A stretch of 47,760 nucleotides of DNA, taken from assembly GCA_000349905.1 (NCBI GenBank), contig KB722750.1, positions 336,733-384,492 of the forward strand. The letters are read 5' to 3'. A program made the position numbers and the translations under genes. Of the stretch, positions 44,781 through 47,760 are shown piece after piece. Under the pieces are notes generated by a model, which did no database searches, had not been told where the DNA came from, and saw only the letters and a list, made by a program, of their open reading frames with translations. This DNA comes from Volvariella volvacea V23 (Eukaryota; Basidiomycota; Agaricomycetes; Agaricales; Pluteaceae). Every line of letters begins with the position of its first letter. Positions within the stretch are counted from its first letter, which is position 1.

Positions 44781-45040
44781 AACCCCTTCACGTCTTTCAT
44801 TGCTCGGCTTTCTTCCTCTTGCTATTTCTTGTATCCCAAGTATATCGTCCCCGGGCGTCCGCTTTCCCTGTTCTTCCTGCTCTCAGCTTGCTTCACCTGT
44901 CTATCGCTCTGCCAACTGCTTTGCTATCATTCCTTCCTCTTGAGCACCAGTCAACAACCGCCCCAGCGCTCAACCGGTACTCAGTGAAGCTCCCTTCTCT
45001 CGACATATTTTAACTTATAATCCAGTTCTCTGTATCGACC

Positions 45041-47017
45041 ATGCCTCGCAAGATTTCATTCACCACGCGCACCTCCTCTCCGTCCTCCAAAAGCCAACAA
45101 GAGCACCATCACCACCATCACCACACTCTCGAAGCATCTGAGGGCGGGCGCTCTCAAAGGAGCGCCAGCACATCTTCGTCGTCATCTACCGCGGTCGCCC
45201 TGAACCCATCCCCTCTTTCATCTCCCGCTTCCTCTATCGCCTCAGCTAAGCGGCGGCGCAGCCGAACTATAAGCAACTCCAGCCAAGCGACCATTGATTC
45301 CCTGGCACCACCACCGTCTGCTATCAGTAGCAAATCGCCGTCAAACTCTCCCTCCAAAATCAAGCTATTCCCTGGGAAAGTCGTGAGGAAAGTCAAGTCA
45401 GGTATTCACAAAATTGGCGAGATTTTCGAGACACACCATCACCACCACCACCATCACTATTACTACACGCCTGGTCAGGAGCCCGTCGAGGGAGGTGCTG
45501 TGAAAGAAGAAAAGGCGCTGGAAGCATCGTCACCACCAGACACAATTGAAGAGGAACAGACACAGCCTACCGAACAGCAGCAGCAACACCCACCCTCGAT
45601 TGACTCCCCAGCATCGATTCCTCTCCCCATTACGCCTGACCCTTCTAGCCCACTCCTGAACGTCGTTGCGTTGCCTTCTCCCTCTCCCCGACGAGCCCGC
45701 AAACTTAGCAAAATCCGCCGAGTCAGTCTTCATGGCAGTCCAAAGGGCAAGAAAGAAGGCTCCAAAGGCGAATTCAGCATTGGCTCTGCGATAGTAGCTG
45801 GTTCGACTGCTATGTCCGCTCCTGTCCACCCGTTCTTTGGTGTCGTGCCCGGCTCAGGTTCGACACCCCAATCGACGGAGACGTCAACTATACCTGTTCC
45901 GCCTGATTCGCCTAGTCCTCATTCGAAAGCCAAGTCAAAGTCAAGGTTAACGCTCTTCCCCACCTTGCCACGACGGGGGTCAATTTCCGGGCCAGGGACA
46001 GAAGCGACAGCGGAGACACTGGCAGCCCCAGGCACCGAATCTTCTGGTTGCGTTAAGGAGTTGAAGAGTTCCAAGTCGAATGAGGAGTTGAAGGCACCGG
46101 GAGAGAAGCAAAAGCTGGGGCTGGGAATGAGGATGAAGGGGTGGAGATCGAAGTCCATCACGGCTGCTTCTAGTTCTTCTTTCGTTGCTGCGATGTCAAG
46201 GAGAGCCAGCTCGGTGTCAAGCGGCTCGAAGGGGACGCCCAGAACCTCGTCTGTCTCGGAGTTTGGTGAAGAGGTTGTGCGCGACGTGAAGGAGGAGGAA
46301 AGGGTGGTCGAGACCCAGGCGGCGGATTTGAGAGGGGACGGGGACGACGCTGATGCAGGCGCTCAGGAGGATGACATCAGCCCGCGTTTGGGATTGTTGT
46401 CCCCCATCTCGGAAGGCGCCGTCGAGCCCGAACATCCAAGTCCAATCCCAGTCTCTCCAGATCAGCCTGGCGTCACAAGTCCTGGTCTACTCTTCGAGTC
46501 TTTGCCCCTTCCAGTCCCGACACTAGAGGAGCCGACGTCGACGGCCAAGTCTCCAGAGGCTTCGTTTGTCCTTGTACCGCCCATGGTATACGTCGAGTCC
46601 GGGGTTGCCGATGAAGACCCATTCGTCATCTACGATGGAAAGGAGGTCGAAGACATTCCTCAGGCCCAGGAGTCCAAATTGTCGCCACCCCAGCCCGAAG
46701 AAGTACCCTCGCCTGCCCACCTTTCTCCTCGCCCCGCCTCTCTCCCATCTCTAGGCTCTCAACACGCCGACGATGTCGACTCAATCATGGACACCTCCGA
46801 GCGTCCATACGCCGAGACCACGTATTCAGACGAAGACGGCTCCGAGGCGGGTATCCCAGACCTATTCCTCCCAGGACTCATAATCCCTACCATGTTCTTC
46901 CCACAATCGAACCCACGTCGCTCTTTAGCTTCAAATCTCTTGACTTGGTGGTTGTCGCCCCCATCTACCAGGACGAGTTCTCGATCGTCCATGACGACCA
47001 CGTCCTCAAGGTGGTAG
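45041..47017 (+). CDS. Low-complexity polyhistidine protein with TRAPPC12-like C-terminal module
   Basis: Single exon, 658 residues from MPRKISFTTRTSS. I do not recognise the full protein. It is rich in Ser, Pro, Glu and basic runs, with two polyhistidine tracts (seven His near residue 22, eight His near residue 132) and KIKLFPGKVVRKVKSGI between them. The C-terminus has VYVESGVADEDPFVIYDG and, near residue 620, FLPGLIIPTMFFP. The same two blocks in the same order occur in TRAPPC12 exon 1. Beyond PTMFFP the frame reads RRSLASNLLTWWL and then degrades into Ser/Thr/Arg. Another frame there, open to 47039 (VVAPIYQDEFSIVHDDH and VLKVVDGATVYIYW), looks more protein-like, so a frameshift or unseen splice may mean the real end is 47039. 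A truncated copy of this 3' end sits at 2793-3098. Likely intrinsically disordered; function unknown. Confidence 0.7.
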   Translation: MPRKISFTTRTSSPSSKSQQEHHHHHHHTLEASEGGRSQRSASTSSSSSTAVALNPSPLSSPASSIASAKRRRSRTISNSSQATIDSLAPPPSAISSKSPSNSPSKIKLFPGKVVRKVKSGIHKIGEIFETHHHHHHHHYYYTPGQEPVEGGAVKEEKALEASSPPDTIEEEQTQPTEQQQQHPPSIDSPASIPLPITPDPSSPLLNVVALPSPSPRRARKLSKIRRVSLHGSPKGKKEGSKGEFSIGSAIVAGSTAMSAPVHPFFGVVPGSGSTPQSTETSTIPVPPDSPSPHSKAKSKSRLTLFPTLPRRGSISGPGTEATAETLAAPGTESSGCVKELKSSKSNEELKAPGEKQKLGLGMRMKGWRSKSITAASSSSFVAAMSRRASSVSSGSKGTPRTSSVSEFGEEVVRDVKEEERVVETQAADLRGDGDDADAGAQEDDISPRLGLLSPISEGAVEPEHPSPIPVSPDQPGVTSPGLLFESLPLPVPTLEEPTSTAKSPEASFVLVPPMVYVESGVADEDPFVIYDGKEVEDIPQAQESKLSPPQPEEVPSPAHLSPRPASLPSLGSQHADDVDSIMDTSERPYAETTYSDEDGSEAGIPDLFLPGLIIPTMFFPQSNPRRSLASNLLTWWLSPPSTRTSSRSSMTTTSSRW

Positions 47018-47264
47018 ACGGTGCCACGGTGTACATATACTGGTAGCTCTTACCTTTCAACTTTTTCACATGTAGATATTCTTCGTGCTCGCTCGGTTGT
47101 CCACATGTCTTCATCTTCTTTATCCACATTCACAAATGTATGATTACATCTATCCAGCTTTATATCGATATTCTTGTTCTTGATCTTTGCGTTGCCTGCA
47201 TTATTCTTCCTCCGTGACTGATATCCCCCACCCAAGATATGCGCATATAATCACTTAAAGCTCC

Positions 47265-47475
47265 CCGTATGGACTAAGACTGCAAAGTGTATGTAGACAG
47301 GTTCTTTACTTTTCCCGAGCTCAGACTCGCTGAATATATTTATCTCAATTGGACGTCTGCAGATCTTTGACTATTTTCAGCAGTTGGATACCTGAAATAG
47401 GGGGATGTTGGCAAAGCCTGACCCTCTCTCGCCTTCTCAGACAACCACCCTTCTTCCACCTCCTAGTTGCTCAGA
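47265..47475 (+). promoter_or_regulatory. Near-identical upstream block of the NTPase gene
   Basis: Partner of 2364-2574, differing at one base in 211. Directly precedes ATG 47476 and should hold its promoter and leader. Confidence 0.5.
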
Positions 47476-47760
47476 ATGCCTGAAAAGCACCAAGTTCCCG
47501 AAAATACAGACGATAAGACCTCTCCCGATGTTCCTTCTGCAAGCAAGAAGCGACGGATTTCAGACACCGAGCCAACTTTGCCAGTAGACCAATATATTAC
47601 TCAACACGAGAATTACGAAATGATGAAGACTTCTGGGAATGGCGTATTTCTCTCCTGGCTTGCATCAATCGTTGAAGAGGCCGAATATTATGGGATTGAC
47701 CCAAAATACAAGAACGTCAATGCTGCCCTACAAATATGCAACGAGTCAGGCTCACTTGTC
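47476..47760 (+). CDS. P-loop NTPase paralog, N-terminal 95 codons (truncated by window end)
   Basis: It starts MPEKHQVPENTDDKTS and stays open to the window edge. The N-terminus is hydrophilic with a basic KKRR patch (possible nuclear signal), followed by DQYITQHENYEMMKTS and VFLSWLASIVEEAEYYGID. It differs from the left-end pseudogene at 16 of 95 residues. The NTPase motifs themselves would lie beyond the window, so function is inferred from the left copy. It lies 458 bp downstream of the polyhistidine gene on the same strand. Whether this copy is intact further on cannot be judged here. Confidence 0.65.
   Translation, partial: MPEKHQVPENTDDKTSPDVPSASKKRRISDTEPTLPVDQYITQHENYEMMKTSGNGVFLSWLASIVEEAEYYGIDPKYKNVNAALQICNESGSLV

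Larger units (their letters stand above)
40408..45040. other. Gene-poor 4.6-kb stretch
   Basis: I find no credible gene here on either strand: the open frames are short (under about 160 codons), lack recognisable motifs and do not join through plausible introns. Contents worth noting are a perfect 8-bp inverted repeat with a 4-base loop at 40987-41006, a tRNA T-arm-like hairpin at 44139-44170, and a TATA-like ATATAAG at 44774-44780 before the gene at 45041. It may be decayed repetitive DNA, but no terminal repeats or transposase remnants were recognised. Confidence 0.5.
46538..47760 (+). repeat. Right arm of an inverted duplication (partner 2079-3098)
   Basis: It contains the 3' end of the gene at 45041, its downstream spacer and the start of the NTPase. 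Because this arm keeps the whole upstream gene while the left arm has only its tail, with deletions, this is probably the original locus. It runs off the window. Confidence 0.9.

Noticed and set aside
45101..45460. Polyhistidine tracts as leftover cloning tags
   Set aside because: They are internal, have mixed codons, differ in length and lie in a natural fungal gene with intact flanks.
45154..45829. Antisense open frames opposite the polyhistidine protein
   Set aside because: They arise from Ser/Pro/His-rich codons on the sense strand.
47405..47587. MLAKPDPLSPSQ open frame, present in both inverted arms
   Set aside because: It overlaps the NTPase start in another frame. Its apparent conservation is explained by the near-identical upstream block, and it diverges once it enters the NTPase coding region.

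Overview
The window is nuclear DNA from a filamentous basidiomycete fungus, most likely a mushroom-forming Agaricomycete. The genes are rich in short (about 50-80 bp) GT-AG introns. Several products belong to fungal families: APSES/KilA-N cell-cycle factor, Erg4 sterol reductase, Ppo-type fatty-acid dioxygenase, Yvc1-like channel and F-box families. No gene is closely related to bacterial DNA, and no transposon, CRISPR or rRNA was seen. The sequence is a draft assembly with one 100-N gap at 24344-24443.

Layout. 1-3100: a broken P-loop NTPase pseudogene (minus strand), preceded by a truncated fragment of another gene. Together they form the left arm of an inverted duplication whose right arm is 46538-47760. 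3423-4241: a small secreted protein with three near-identical six-cysteine modules. 5147-8266 (minus) and 8710-13725 (plus): an Mbp1-like APSES/ankyrin factor and a Yvc1-like cation channel, divergent from one 443-bp promoter. 14361-22804: four minus-strand genes, namely an F-box protein, a glycine-rich DUF1399 protein, thymidylate kinase (CDC8) and C-24(28) sterol reductase (ERG4). 23159-24271: epsilon-COP (SEC28), divergent from ERG4. 25019-30078: a Ppo-type dioxygenase of about 26 exons whose P450-like half lacks the heme-thiolate cysteine. 31036-32993: a decayed and an intact alpha/beta-hydrolase in tandem. 33160-36887: two F-box-like genes. 37046-40407 (minus): a calcineurin-like phosphoesterase and TRAPPC12. 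40408-45040: a gene-poor stretch. 45041-47017: a low-complexity, polyhistidine protein whose C-terminus resembles TRAPPC12 exon 1. 47476-end: the start of an NTPase paralog of the left-end pseudogene.

Most of the window is ordinary housekeeping: ergosterol, dTTP synthesis, COPI and TRAPP trafficking, and G1/S control. The unusual parts are the two ends. The NTPase genes and the adjoining gene fragment are duplicated in inverted orientation. Within the duplication, a 211-bp stretch just before the NTPase start codon is almost identical between copies, while the flanking sequence and the coding region differ by about 9-10%. The other notable items are the triplicated secreted cysteine-rich protein and the module shared between TRAPPC12 and its neighbour. 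All gene models were spliced by eye from reading frames and GT-AG (one GC-AG) signals. The models for MBP1, YVC1-like, DUF1399, CDC8, ERG4, SEC28, TRAPPC12, the phosphoesterase and the secreted protein close in frame at every junction.
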